A stretch of DNA of 64,000 nt, taken from the NCBI RefSeq assembly GCF_030295405.1, contig NZ_AP027080.1, positions 124,001 through 188,000 of the forward strand, read 5' to 3'. The stretch's first letter is position 1, and the number at the start of each line of letters is the position of its first letter. A program made the position numbers and the translations under genes. This stretch comes from Mesoterricola silvestris (GTDB taxonomy: Bacteria > Acidobacteriota > Holophagae > Holophagales > Holophagaceae). The notes beneath the pieces are model-generated. The model ran no database searches. It was not told where the DNA came from and saw nothing but the letters and a program-made list of their open reading frames with translations. This document shows, one piece after another, positions 1 through 7,937 of the stretch.

Positions 1-442
1 TGACGGTGGCTTCGGGGATATCGAGGATATCGGCGATCTGGCGGATGGAGAGATCTTCCACCACGAAGAGCCAGAGGGTTTCCCGGAAGGTGGGGGAGAG
101 GGTCTTCATCCGCTCCCGGACCTCCTGGCTGAGCAGGTCGTCGTCCGCCTCCGGCCCCTTGCCCTGTTCCACCACGGCCTCGAGGCTGATGGACTGGTTC
201 TTCAGGGGCCGGCGCTCCGTGAGGGACAGGGTGCGCACGGTTCCGTAAAGGTAGGCGGTGGGGTGTTCGACGGGGGTTTCCCGCTGCATGAGAATGACGA
301 ATGCTTCCTGGGCAATATCTTCCGGGTAAGTGGCGCCGTAGCGCCGTGCGTAGCTTACCAAACGGGGATAGAGACAGGAAAAAATTTCGTGAAAGTCAGT
401 GGTTTCCCCGAAGGGAAGATCCGGTGGGTTGAACGGCTCCAT
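1..442 (-). CDS. ECF-type RNA polymerase sigma factor (3' end cut by window edge)
   Basis: Reading the minus strand from ATG at 442 gives 147 codons open to the edge, beginning MEPFNPPDLPFGETTDF. An N-terminal region-2-like segment contains YPRLVSYARRYGATYPEDIAQEAF, where the D-I-A-Q-E-A-F pattern is typical of sigma-70 region 2. The C-terminal part contains a region-4 helix-turn-helix, LSIRQIADILDIPEATV, after TFRETLWLFVVEDLS. The short spacing between the two regions and the lack of regions 1 and 3 mark an extracytoplasmic-function type factor. It is transcribed divergently from the uracil-DNA glycosylase, with 85 bp between the starts. No anti-sigma partner is visible because the downstream side lies outside the window. 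Confidence 0.85.
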   Translation of the reverse strand, partial: MEPFNPPDLPFGETTDFHEIFSCLYPRLVSYARRYGATYPEDIAQEAFVILMQRETPVEHPTAYLYGTVRTLSLTERRPLKNQSISLEAVVEQGKGPEADDDLLSQEVRERMKTLSPTFRETLWLFVVEDLSIRQIADILDIPEATV

Positions 443-527
443 GCATGGCTCCGAATTCTAAATGGTGAAGGGGAGGTAAATGTTCCCGGAATGGGTACCC
501 CTTCGTGGAATTGGGTAGTCTAGGACC

Positions 528-1331
528 ATGAGCGGGCACTTCCACCACTGGCGCGACACCCTCCAGGACCTGGGGGTGATCGGGCTGGTCCCTCCACCAT
601 ACCAATCCGAACCCCTTCATGATACCCCCGTTGTGCCGCAAAAAAACATTGTGGCGCAACAACCTGTATTGGAAAAAACAATCGCGTCCCCCGTCCCTCC
701 GCCGCCCTCCGGGCCCAAGGCGGTCCCGCCCCAGGATTTGGTGGACGGGGCGGCATCCCTGGCGGCCCTGGAAACCTGCATCCAGGATTGCCAGGCCTGT
801 CCCCTGGGCGCCGGCCGCATCAAGTTCGTCTTCGGGGAGGGGGACCCCGCCGCGCGGATCCTCTTCGTGGGGGAGGGCCCCGGAAGGGACGAGGACCTCC
901 AGGGACGCCCCTTCGTGGGCAAGGCCGGGGAACTCCTGGACAAGATGCTGGGGGCCATGGGCTTCTCGAGGAACCAGGTGTACATCTGCAACGTGGTGAA
1001 GTGCCGTCCCCCGGACAACAGGACCCCCACCCCCGCCGAGGCCCAGCGCTGCCTGCCCTACCTGAGGCGCCAGATCGAGCTGATCCGCCCCGCGGTCATC
1101 GTCACCCTGGGCGCCACGCCCCTGCGGGAGCTCCTGGGCGTCTCCACCGGCATCACCCGCATCCGCGGGCAGTGGCAGACCCTGGACATGCTGGGGGGGA
1201 TCCCCGTGATGCCCACCTTCCACCCGGCCTACGTGCTCCGCCAGTACACCCAGGACGTGCGCAGGGCGGTATGGGCGGACCTCCAGGCCGCCAGGAACTG
1301 GCTTTCGGAAAATCACGGCCCAGCCAAATGA
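528..1331 (+). CDS. Family-4 uracil-DNA glycosylase
   Basis: A 267-aa protein of the family-4 (Fe-S) uracil-DNA glycosylases, which remove uracil from DNA to start base excision repair. The conserved block GEGPGRDEDLQGRPFVGKAGELLDK is present around residues 110-135. Cysteines expected to bind the 4Fe-4S cluster are seen as CQACPLGAGR near residue 90, in CNVVKCRPPDNR near 160 and in AQRCLPYL near 180. The active-site-like segment MPTFHPAYVLR lies near the C-terminus. The first roughly 80 residues are a Pro-rich extension that many family members lack. The ATG at 528 follows a weak AGGA. It is divergent from the ECF sigma factor, and the next gene starts 33 bp downstream. Confidence 0.93.
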   Translation: MSGHFHHWRDTLQDLGVIGLVPPPYQSEPLHDTPVVPQKNIVAQQPVLEKTIASPVPPPPSGPKAVPPQDLVDGAASLAALETCIQDCQACPLGAGRIKFVFGEGDPAARILFVGEGPGRDEDLQGRPFVGKAGELLDKMLGAMGFSRNQVYICNVVKCRPPDNRTPTPAEAQRCLPYLRRQIELIRPAVIVTLGATPLRELLGVSTGITRIRGQWQTLDMLGGIPVMPTFHPAYVLRQYTQDVRRAVWADLQAARNWLSENHGPAK

Positions 1332-1363
1332 TGCCAAACTAGGCGTTCAATACGGGGAACCTC

Positions 1364-2731
1364 ATGCGTCTGATCAACGTGCTCTTCATCGTGCTCATCG
1401 CCTTCGTGCTCATGTCGGTGGGCTACGTGTACATGGGGAACACGGCGGTGCTGGGCCAGAACATCAAGCTGTGGACGGACGTGAGCGTGCGGGTGTCCTC
1501 CCTCCTGGTGGGCGCCTTCCTCCTGGGCTTCGTGCTGAACCTGCTCTACACCGGCATCATGGAATTCACCCGCTTCGTCAAGGGCATCAACGCCTCCGCC
1601 GCGACCCGGGCCGGGAAGCGCCTTTCCAGCCTGCTGACGGAGGCCCGGGACCTCCTCTCCCACGGCCTTCCCGGCCATGCCCGCCAGGTGCTGGAGAGCG
1701 TCCTGCGGGAGCGGGGGGACCACGTGGCCGCGAGCCTGCTCATGGCCGAGGCCCTGGTGAAGCTGGGCGACTACGATGCCGCCGTCAAGCACCTGGAGGG
1801 CTGCGCCCAGGCCCACCCCGAGGCCATCGAGTTCCAGTACCTGCTGGCCGACGCCCTCATCGCCGCCCGCAACCCCGAGGCCGCCGCCGTCCTGCTGAAG
1901 CGGGTGGCGGGGGACAACCCCAAGGTGGCGCTGCGGGCCCTGCGCAAGCTGCGCACCCTGCACATGGACGCCGGGCGCTGGGAGGAGGCCCTGGATGTGC
2001 ACAAGCGCCTCATGTCCCGCTTCGCCAAGGAAGTGAACAGCCCCGAACGGGCCCAGGGCACGGCCCTGCAGTACCAGGTGGGCCTCACCAAGGTGGAGGC
2101 CGACCTCTACAAGGAGGCCGCCCAGATCTTCCAGCAGATCCTCAAGGAGGACACCACCTTCGTCCCCGCCTACCTCTCGCTGGGCCGCTGCATGATCCTC
2201 CAGGACCAGGAGGTGCAGGGCCTGGAGATCTGGCAGGAGGGCTTCCGCACCACCGGGGAGGGCGCCCTGCTGCAGGAGGTGGAGGACTACTTCATCCAGA
2301 GCGGCAAGCCCGAGGAAGGCCTCGCCGTGCTCCGGCGCATCGCCGCCACCAGCGAATTCGCCACCACCGCCAAGTTCTTCCTGGGCAAGATGCTCTACCG
2401 CCTGGAGATCCTGGACGAGGCCCTGGTGCTCTTCCAGGAGGTGCGGGCCCAGGTCGTCTACTCCCCCATCCTGTTCTTCTTCATGGCCAAGATCCATTCC
2501 CGGCGCGGACGCATGGAGCAGGCCCTCAACGAGTACCGCCAGCTCCTGCGCAACCTGGGCATCCTCCGCCAGCGCTTCGAGTGCAGCGTCTGCGGGCAGA
2601 AGACGCCCGATTACGTGGACCGGTGCGAGGCCTGCGGCAGCTGGAACAGCAGCCACTTCATGTTCAAGGAGAACGAGCTGCCCGAGCTGCACCTCCGGCC
2701 GGAAACGGGACCCTGGGTGGGGATGATCTAG
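1364..2731 (+). CDS. LapA-domain/TPR/zinc-ribbon fusion protein (LapB-like)
   Basis: 455 aa. Residues 1-70 hold two hydrophobic segments resembling the LapA (DUF1049) membrane domain. They are followed by a long alpha-helical TPR region (about 75-390; repeats such as AASLLMAEALVKLGDYDAAV and YLSLGRCMILQDQEV). A C-terminal rubredoxin-like zinc ribbon follows, with cysteine pairs at about 407/410 and 421/424 (CSVC...CEAC). TPR plus rubredoxin-type ribbon is the architecture of LapB/YciM, which controls LpxC turnover and LPS assembly in enterobacteria. There LapB has a single N-terminal anchor and LapA is a separate neighbouring gene. Here both parts sit in one polypeptide. The inner-membrane location is clear; a role in LPS control is inferred. 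It converges on ompW with a 4-nt overlap of the ends. Confidence 0.85.
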   Translation: MRLINVLFIVLIAFVLMSVGYVYMGNTAVLGQNIKLWTDVSVRVSSLLVGAFLLGFVLNLLYTGIMEFTRFVKGINASAATRAGKRLSSLLTEARDLLSHGLPGHARQVLESVLRERGDHVAASLLMAEALVKLGDYDAAVKHLEGCAQAHPEAIEFQYLLADALIAARNPEAAAVLLKRVAGDNPKVALRALRKLRTLHMDAGRWEEALDVHKRLMSRFAKEVNSPERAQGTALQYQVGLTKVEADLYKEAAQIFQQILKEDTTFVPAYLSLGRCMILQDQEVQGLEIWQEGFRTTGEGALLQEVEDYFIQSGKPEEGLAVLRRIAATSEFATTAKFFLGKMLYRLEILDEALVLFQEVRAQVVYSPILFFFMAKIHSRRGRMEQALNEYRQLLRNLGILRQRFECSVCGQKTPDYVDRCEACGSWNSSHFMFKENELPELHLRPETGPWVGMI

Positions 2732-3354
2732 AAGCGGTATCCGAGGCCGACGCCGAAGAGCATCGGATCGAGTTGGACGGCCGATACCTTCGTGCCGGTG
2801 GCGGCCAGTTTCACGTCGGCGCCGAGCTTCACGTACTTCACGTCCAGGTTGAGGTAGAGGCGGTCGGCGACCTTGATGTCCACGCCGGCCTGGGCGGAGA
2901 GGCCCACGCTGCTCTTGGAGAGGTCCAGGGCGCCCACGCCGGGGACCTTGATATCCACGTCGGAGATGAGGGTGAGGTTGAGGCCGGCGCCCAGGTAGGG
3001 GTTGAAGGTGGCGTCGGGCAGGAAGTGGTACTGGGCGGAGAGGACGGGGGGGAGGTGCTTGAAGGTGCCGATCTTCGTGCCGGAGAGGGTGACGTCGTGC
3101 TGCTGGGGGACGGTGAGGATCAGTTCGGCCGAGAACTGGGGGGTGAAGAAGTAGCTGAAATCCACTTCGGGGATCGTCTTGTTGCTCACGTGGATCGCGT
3201 CCGCGGGCACCGCCAGGGCGGGAATGGCGTCGGATTTGTTGGCGGGCTGGATGCTCACGGCGCGGACCCGCACCAGCCAGGGGCTGTCGGCCGCCTGGAG
3301 GCCCGTAGCGCCCAGGGCGACGGCGAAAACCGTGAGGGAAGCAAGCTTGATCAT
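2728..3354 (-). CDS. OmpW-family outer membrane protein
   Basis: 208 aa with a clear signal peptide (MIKLASLTVFAVALGATGLQAA) and the OmpW pattern: WLVRVRAVSIQPANKSD near the N-terminus, a central FSYFFTPQFSAELIL, then LPPVLSAQYHFLPDATFNPYLGAGLN, ending in an aromatic YRF suited to BAM recognition. OmpW proteins are eight-stranded barrels that admit small hydrophobic molecules and often respond to stress. ATG at 3354 is preceded by GGAGG. A good sigma-70 promoter lies about 170 nt upstream, leaving a long leader. The gene stands alone, convergent with the LapB-like gene. Confidence 0.9.
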   Translation of the reverse strand: MIKLASLTVFAVALGATGLQAADSPWLVRVRAVSIQPANKSDAIPALAVPADAIHVSNKTIPEVDFSYFFTPQFSAELILTVPQQHDVTLSGTKIGTFKHLPPVLSAQYHFLPDATFNPYLGAGLNLTLISDVDIKVPGVGALDLSKSSVGLSAQAGVDIKVADRLYLNLDVKYVKLGADVKLAATGTKVSAVQLDPMLFGVGLGYRF

Positions 3355-3519
3355 GAACGACCTCCGGAAGAGCCCCCGGGATCGCCCGGGAGCGGGTACA
3401 AGGCCGCACGGCCGGCACGGAGCCGGGAGGCGGTGGACGAAGGAAGGCGAGGTTCGGACGGACCGGGGCTGGCCTGGTGGGCCGTCGAAAGCCGGGTCCT
3501 GGATTGGGATTGATGCCTA

Positions 3520-3547
3520 ATGATACCTTTTGGGTCACATATGTCAA
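3520..3547 (-). promoter_or_regulatory. Sigma-70 promoter of ompW
   Basis: On the minus strand, TTGACA (3547-3542) is followed after 16 nt by TATCAT (3525-3520), five of six matches to the -10 consensus. It is oriented toward ompW and predicts an mRNA leader of roughly 160 nt, in which no obvious riboswitch fold or small ORF was recognised. Confidence 0.6.
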
Positions 3548-3613
3548 GACCCGTTGGTCGTCAATCCCGCCCCGGGTCACCCAGGGTCTGGGGGGGGATA
3601 CGGCAGGGTCCGT

Positions 3614-3674
3614 GTCCCGGACGGGCTAGGGGCCCTCCGGTGGGGCCTATGCGTTGAGGGCGCACGTCCGGGAC
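3614..3674. repeat. 10-bp inverted repeat sharing the end motif of the dispersed element
   Basis: GTCCCGGACG at 3614-3623 is perfectly complementary to CGTCCGGGAC at 3665-3674, with a 41-nt GC-rich loop. The right arm continues as CGTCCGGGACCCGTACG, nearly the same as the ends of the large repeats at 40.2 and 55.4 kb. It lies in the 343-bp gap between ompW and the PilZ gene. The rest of that gap holds the ompW leader and promoter and nothing else I recognise. Confidence 0.55.
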
Positions 3675-3697
3675 CCGTACGCCTGGTCGGGTAGGCC

Positions 3698-4066
3698 TCA
3701 GGTCCTGGATTCCACGAAATGCAGCAGGGATTCTTCCATGGACGGGGTCATGGCGAGAAAGTGGATGCCCAGGCCGATGAGCTCCAGTGCCCCCCGGCCG
3801 CCCCCTGATCCGCCCAGCACGTAGGCGACCTTGGCCATGAACGGCTCCCCGGTCAGGTCCGGGTTCTCGAAGCCGAAGTGCTCCAGGAGGGTCCCCTGCC
3901 GGAAAAGGTGGTTCTCCGCCCTGGGCAGGGTGGCGAAGCAGCCTCCCGCGCTCAGGTTGGTGATGCGGATGTTGTTGTAGGCGAACTGCTTGACCCGGAA
4001 CTGGATGGTGACATCCGGCCCCACGACGATGCGCAGCTTCGATCTCCTGTCAGTTGCAGAATCCAT
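3698..4066 (-). CDS. PilZ-domain protein
   Basis: 122 aa, essentially a single PilZ domain, the common c-di-GMP receptor. The two binding motifs are recognisable: RRSKLR at residues 7-12 (RxxxR-like) and NLSAGG near residue 40 (D/N-x-S-x-x-G). The C-terminal half, GALELIGLGIHFLAM, fits the last barrel strands. There is no output domain, so it probably acts through a protein partner. It is monocistronic; the upstream rplI gene points the other way. Binding of c-di-GMP is predicted from the motifs only. Confidence 0.8.
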   Translation of the reverse strand: MDSATDRRSKLRIVVGPDVTIQFRVKQFAYNNIRITNLSAGGCFATLPRAENHLFRQGTLLEHFGFENPDLTGEPFMAKVAYVLGGSGGGRGALELIGLGIHFLAMTPSMEESLLHFVESRT

Positions 4067-4239
4067 GGGGTTCCGTTGGGATGGGTGTCGCGTTAAAGTA
4101 ATATGACAGAAAAAGTGGCCTCAACCCACCGAGGGAACGGGCTCCAGACCTTTGGAGAACCCTGGCAGGGAAATGCTTCCCAGCCTAACCTATGAGGGGA
4201 CAACGCCTTAGCGCTGGCCATGCACTGGAGACCCACCCA

Positions 4240-4689
4240 ATGGAGATTCTGCTCATCGAGAACGTGCCCAATCTGGGCGTGCGCGGCGACGTGGTGAACG
4301 TCAAGGACGGCTATGCCCGTAACTTCCTGCTTCCCCGCAGGAAGGCCCTGCCCGTGACCGCCGGCAACAAGCGCCAGATCGAGCTCGAGAAGGAGCGCAA
4401 CATCAAGCTGCGCGCCAAGGAACTGGCCGATGCCCAGTCCCTGGCCGAGAAGCTTTCCGCCCTGGCCCTTTCCGTGGCCAAGAAGGTGGGCGAAAACGGC
4501 CACCTGTTCGGTTCCGTCACCAATGGCGACGTGGCCGAGCTGCTCAAGGCCAAGGGCTTCGAGATCGAGAAGCAGAGCATCATCGTGCCCCACGTGAAGA
4601 CCGTGGGCGCCTACGAAGCCGACGTCCGCATCTATGCCGGCGTCCACGCCAAGATCGCCCTTGAAGTCACGGCCCTCGCGGCCGAGTAG
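4240..4689 (+). CDS. rplI: 50S ribosomal protein L9
   Basis: 149 aa, close to the usual 148-150. The N-terminal RNA-binding domain begins MEILLIENVPNLGVRGDVV and contains the signature GYARNFLLPRRKA. A long connecting helix (KRQIELEKERNIKLRAKEL) leads to the C-terminal domain ending in ALEVTALAAE. The ATG at 4240 has GGAG nine bases upstream; an in-frame ATG at 4192 would add 16 residues that the family does not have. In most genomes rplI follows rpsF and rpsR. Neither is here, so the gene is detached from its usual operon and is followed 74 bp later by an HU-type gene. Confidence 0.96.
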   Translation: MEILLIENVPNLGVRGDVVNVKDGYARNFLLPRRKALPVTAGNKRQIELEKERNIKLRAKELADAQSLAEKLSALALSVAKKVGENGHLFGSVTNGDVAELLKAKGFEIEKQSIIVPHVKTVGAYEADVRIYAGVHAKIALEVTALAAE

Positions 4690-4763
4690 TCCTTCCCGTT
4701 CCACGGAGCCGGACCGGATGGCCCGGCTTCAGATCCTCAATACCGCCTCCAGAGAGGAACAGC

Positions 4764-5063
4764 ATGACCAAGACCACCTCCAAGCCCGAAACCATCGGCA
4801 TTCCTGAGCTTTCCGCCTCCCTCGCCGAGGCCCATGACCTCACCAAGGCCCGCGCCAAGGCCATGCTGGACGGCCTCCGGGACGAAATCGTGCAGTCGCT
4901 CCTCGGCGGCAAGCGCGTGAACGTCTTCGGCCTCGGCACCTTCGAAGTGCGCGCCACCCGCGAGAAGATGGGCCGCAACCCCAAGACCGGCGAGAAGATC
5001 CAGATCCCCGCCGGCCGCAAGGTCGTCTTCAAGGCCGCCAAGGGCCTCAAGGACCAGATGTAG
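4764..5063 (+). CDS. HU/IHF-family DNA-binding protein
   Basis: 99 aa with the HU fold: helical N-terminus (ELSASLAEAHDLTKARAKAMLDGLRDEI), the family core VNVFGLGTFEVR, then the DNA-binding arm signature GRNPKTGEKIQIPAGRKVVFKAAKGLKD. Proteins of this type bend DNA as dimers and organise the nucleoid. The first ten residues (MTKTTSKPET) extend beyond the standard HU start. An RBS-like GAGAGGAA precedes ATG. It lies 74 bp after rplI and is closed by a strong terminator, so the two genes may be co-transcribed. Confidence 0.95.
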   Translation: MTKTTSKPETIGIPELSASLAEAHDLTKARAKAMLDGLRDEIVQSLLGGKRVNVFGLGTFEVRATREKMGRNPKTGEKIQIPAGRKVVFKAAKGLKDQM

Positions 5064-5080
5064 GACGCACCAGCCCGCGA

Positions 5081-5110
5081 AAACGGCCGCCCTCGGGTGG
5101 CCGTTTTTTT
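5081..5110 (+). terminator. Intrinsic terminator after the HU gene
   Basis: AAACGGCC (5081-5088) pairs with GGCCGTTT (5099-5106) around a GC-rich loop that can pair further. A run of eight T follows at 5104-5111. It begins 18 nt after the HU stop codon. Confidence 0.9.
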
Positions 5111-5226
5111 TGGGGATCGAGCCCCTCAAAGCTATCCCCGCCGGGGGCCCCAGGTTGGGTGCGGGAGGTTCCAGGGGAGGGTCCCGACCCACCTGGGTCC
5201 CGACGTCCTGCTCCTACCCATCGGTA

Positions 5227-5369
5227 GCGCGAGCAGCATGGCTGCTGCTCGCGCTTGCCGTTGTCCATGGAATAGAGGGATCAAGGAAGGGGGAGGCCCC
5301 CGTTCCTTGACTCCACCGAAGCGCCGCCTGGATACGGCAAGCGCTCGCAGGCAGCCTGCCTGCGAGCGC
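5227..5369. repeat. Cluster of three strong hairpins in the HU-moaD gap
   Basis: Three near-perfect palindromes follow one another: 5227-5254 (11-bp stem, GCGCGAGCAGC / GCTGCTCGCGC), 5281-5310 (TCAAGGAA / TTCCTTGA with an inner GGGGG / CCCCC), and 5341-5369 (14-bp stem GCGCTCGCAGGCAG / CTGCCTGCGAGCGC with one central base). They sit in the 381-bp gap between the HU terminator and the end of the convergent moaD-like gene. No T tract follows them. Nearby text (GTGGGTCGG) echoes the large dispersed element. I saw no ORF with coding character in the gap. Confidence 0.65.
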
Positions 5370-5491
5370 CACGGTGGGTCGGCGCCTTGGATCGGAATCC
5401 CGGTGGGTCAGGGTCCCATGCGGGAACCCGGCCCCGCAAACCTGCGGCCACCGGCGGGTACCGACGGGAAGGGCCGGATGACCGGGACCTT

Positions 5492-5689
5492 CTACCCCCC
5501 GCTCATGAGATGGATCACCTGCACCACCGCCCCGTCGGGGACGGGGGTGGTGGGGTAGTCCCGGGGCTGGACGAGGGTGCTGTCGATCTTGATGACCAGG
5601 AGCGGGAACTTGAAGTTCCGCTCCGCCAGGACGTCCCGGACGGTCATGCCGGGGGTCCAGGCCACAGGGTCGCCGTTGACCGTGATCAT
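5492..5689 (-). CDS. MoaD/ThiS-like sulfur-carrier protein of the aldehyde oxidoreductase operon
   Basis: 65 aa, the size of a ubiquitin-fold sulfur carrier, with the essential C-terminal Gly-Gly (VQVIHLMSGG). Such carriers donate sulfur to molybdopterin after activation by MoeB and conversion to thiocarboxylate. The gene starts 2 bp after the AOR stop codon. MoaD/ThiS-like genes directly beside tungsten AOR genes are a recurring arrangement, so this copy probably serves the tungstopterin cofactor of that enzyme. Start chosen at ATG 5689; a much longer open frame upstream is only the AOR shadow. Confidence 0.88.
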   Translation of the reverse strand: MITVNGDPVAWTPGMTVRDVLAERNFKFPLLVIKIDSTLVQPRDYPTTPVPDGAVVQVIHLMSGG

Positions 5690-5691
5690 GG

Positions 5692-7923
5692 TCAGCCGCC
5701 GTGGTTCTTGACGATCTCGACCACCTCGGGGAAGACGTCCAGGCCCAGTTCCTGGATGCGGGCCAGGGTGGGCACGCCGTTGGGGGTCCAGCCGCGGCGG
5801 AGGTAGACGGCGTCCACCAGGCTGTTGTAGCGCTTCATGCGGTATTCGCGGGTGATGGCGATCTTCTCGTCCATGGACTTGCCGGCGGGGTCCACCCCGA
5901 TCTCCTCCAGCATCTGCTTGTCGTAGCGCTCGCTGCGCGAGGCGTACTCCTCCCGGGTGACGGGCCCCACCGAGCGGTAGGGGGGGATGTCGAAGGAGCG
6001 CAGGCCCTTGCCCATGCGGATATTGAAGATGCGCTGGAAGTTGTAGACCTTGGCGCTCTGGCGGATCAGCTCGTCCTTGTCGATCTTGAGGCCGGTGGTG
6101 GCGTTGAAGACGTCCACGTAGTTCTGCACGTGCTCGGGGACCTTGGCGGGCTCGGAGGTGGTGGCGTTGTCCGAGGGGACCACGTCGTTCCAGGGGAGCT
6201 TGCAGAAGCCGTTGAGGCCGAACCAGGTGCGGAACAGGGGGAAGTAGTAGAGCGCCTCGGCCTTGTCCTCGAACGTGGGGAGCTGCTTGTTCACCATGTC
6301 CATGAAGATCAGCCAGGCCTCGTCGTGCTGGGGCCCCTTGTTGGTGAGGGCGTAGCCGCCCTGCTGGGCCAGGGATTCCTTGGACATGTACTGGCTGTAC
6401 TCCAGGCCCTTGCACTCCATGCCGATGTCGGCCATGAGCTGGGGGTCGCCCCAGCCCTTCTCCGCGAAGATGGCCTTCATCTTGTGGATGCCCTGGCCGG
6501 CGATGAGGCCGAAGCCTTCGCCGCGGGCCATCTGGTGCATCATCTCCAGGTCGGCCTCGGCGTTGCCCCAGGTGAGGTCCAGCCCGCCGGTGCGCTCCAG
6601 GTTCAGGATGCCGCGCTGGTAGCACTCCATGACGAAGGCGGTGAGCGTGCCCCAGGTGATGGTGCAGACGCCGTAGGTGTCGCAGTAGAAGTTCAGCTCA
6701 AGCAGGTAGTCGGGATCGAAGACGCCGCCGTTGGAGCCCAGGCCCGCGGCGTTCTCGTACTCGGGGCCGTCCACGGTGACCATGTGGCCCTTGTAGGGGC
6801 CGGTCTTCAGGACGAGGCCGTCGGCGCCCTTGGCGCAGGCCATGGAACACCCGTACCAGCACCCGTCCACCGTCTCCTGGGTGCAGCGCGCCTGCCACAC
6901 GGGGGAGGCGATCTTGTGGGTGTCGGGGTGGGAGCCGTACTGGAAGTTGTGGGTGGGCAGCAGGTCGTAGGCGTCCATGATCTCCACGATGTGCGCGGTG
7001 CCGTTGCGCCGCATCTTGCACTGGGAGTCGTCGTTGGTGCGCATCTCCTTGTGGAACTTGATGCCGGTCTTCGCGATGGTCTCGGGATCCACGGGGTTGT
7101 TCAGGCCGCCCTTGACCACGGGGCCGCGGCACACCAGGGCGCGGATGCGCTTGTCCCGGAACACGGTGCCGATGCCGCCGCGCCCGGCCTGCTTGAGGCG
7201 CACGCAGCCCCGGCGGGGGTCCCACCAGGAGAAGTTGAGCATGCCGATGAGGCTGTGCTCGGCGCCCGCGCCGGTGGACACCACGGAGATGTTCACGCGG
7301 TCCTCGTCGTTCTCGGCGTACATCCGCGTGAGCACCTCGGCCAGCACGTGGCTGTCCACGGGCTCCATGGGCGCGGCCTCGATGCGGATGACGCCCTTGC
7401 GGCCGTCGATGAAGAGGATCACGTCCTGGTCGGCCTTGCCCTGGAGCTCCAGGGCGTCGAAGCCCGAGAACTTGAGCAGGGGCCCGAAGTAGCCGCCCAC
7501 GTTGGAATCCACGGGGATGTCGGTCTGGGGGGAGAGGGTCACCACCAGGGACTTGCCGCTGCCGGCGTACTGGGTGGTGCCGGAGACGGGGCCGGGGCCG
7601 ATGATGATCTCGTTCTCGGGGTCGTTCCAGCGGGTTGCGGGGGTGACGGCGTTCCACAGGTACCAGAGGCCGAAGCCCCGCCCGCCCAGGAAGATGTCCT
7701 TCATCTGCCGGGTGACGGGCTTCTCCATGATCTCCCGGGTGCCCACGTTCACGTACAGGGTGCGGTTGGTGTAGCCCTTGTCCGGGAGGCTGGGGGTGAA
7801 GGTGGCCTCGGCCAGGAGCTTGTGGGCGGCGCGGATGGCCTCCAGGCCCTCGTGGTACTCGGTGCGCTTGGTGAAGTCCACTTCACAGCGGACGATGGGG
7901 GTGCTGGATTCCAGGTGGCTCAT
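5692..7923 (-). CDS. aor: Tungsten-dependent aldehyde:ferredoxin oxidoreductase family enzyme
   Basis: 743 aa, longer than archaeal AOR (about 600). The N-terminal AOR domain has the FLGGRGFGLWYLW and IGPGPVSGTTQYAGSGK blocks that bind the bis-pterin cofactor, followed by VGGYFGPLLKFSGFDALELQG. The central AOR domain carries the Fe-S cysteine group C-x3-C-x3-C (CWYGCSMAC) near residue 352, with further cysteines downstream (FYCDTYGVC). The expected reaction is oxidation of an aldehyde to the acid with electrons passed to the ferredoxin encoded just upstream (14 bp). ATG at 7923 is preceded by GAGGAACG. Ferredoxin-AOR-carrier order resembles the AorA/AorB systems of anaerobic Proteobacteria, but no FAD/NAD subunit is seen. 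The substrate is unknown. Confidence 0.93.
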   Translation of the reverse strand: MSHLESSTPIVRCEVDFTKRTEYHEGLEAIRAAHKLLAEATFTPSLPDKGYTNRTLYVNVGTREIMEKPVTRQMKDIFLGGRGFGLWYLWNAVTPATRWNDPENEIIIGPGPVSGTTQYAGSGKSLVVTLSPQTDIPVDSNVGGYFGPLLKFSGFDALELQGKADQDVILFIDGRKGVIRIEAAPMEPVDSHVLAEVLTRMYAENDEDRVNISVVSTGAGAEHSLIGMLNFSWWDPRRGCVRLKQAGRGGIGTVFRDKRIRALVCRGPVVKGGLNNPVDPETIAKTGIKFHKEMRTNDDSQCKMRRNGTAHIVEIMDAYDLLPTHNFQYGSHPDTHKIASPVWQARCTQETVDGCWYGCSMACAKGADGLVLKTGPYKGHMVTVDGPEYENAAGLGSNGGVFDPDYLLELNFYCDTYGVCTITWGTLTAFVMECYQRGILNLERTGGLDLTWGNAEADLEMMHQMARGEGFGLIAGQGIHKMKAIFAEKGWGDPQLMADIGMECKGLEYSQYMSKESLAQQGGYALTNKGPQHDEAWLIFMDMVNKQLPTFEDKAEALYYFPLFRTWFGLNGFCKLPWNDVVPSDNATTSEPAKVPEHVQNYVDVFNATTGLKIDKDELIRQSAKVYNFQRIFNIRMGKGLRSFDIPPYRSVGPVTREEYASRSERYDKQMLEEIGVDPAGKSMDEKIAITREYRMKRYNSLVDAVYLRRGWTPNGVPTLARIQELGLDVFPEVVEIVKNHGG

Positions 7924-7937
7924 CGGGCGTTCCTCGG

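Noticed and set aside
3355-3519. Riboswitch or small ORF in the long ompW leader
   Set aside because: No conserved fold or RBS-start pair was recognised; only ordinary GC-rich sequence.
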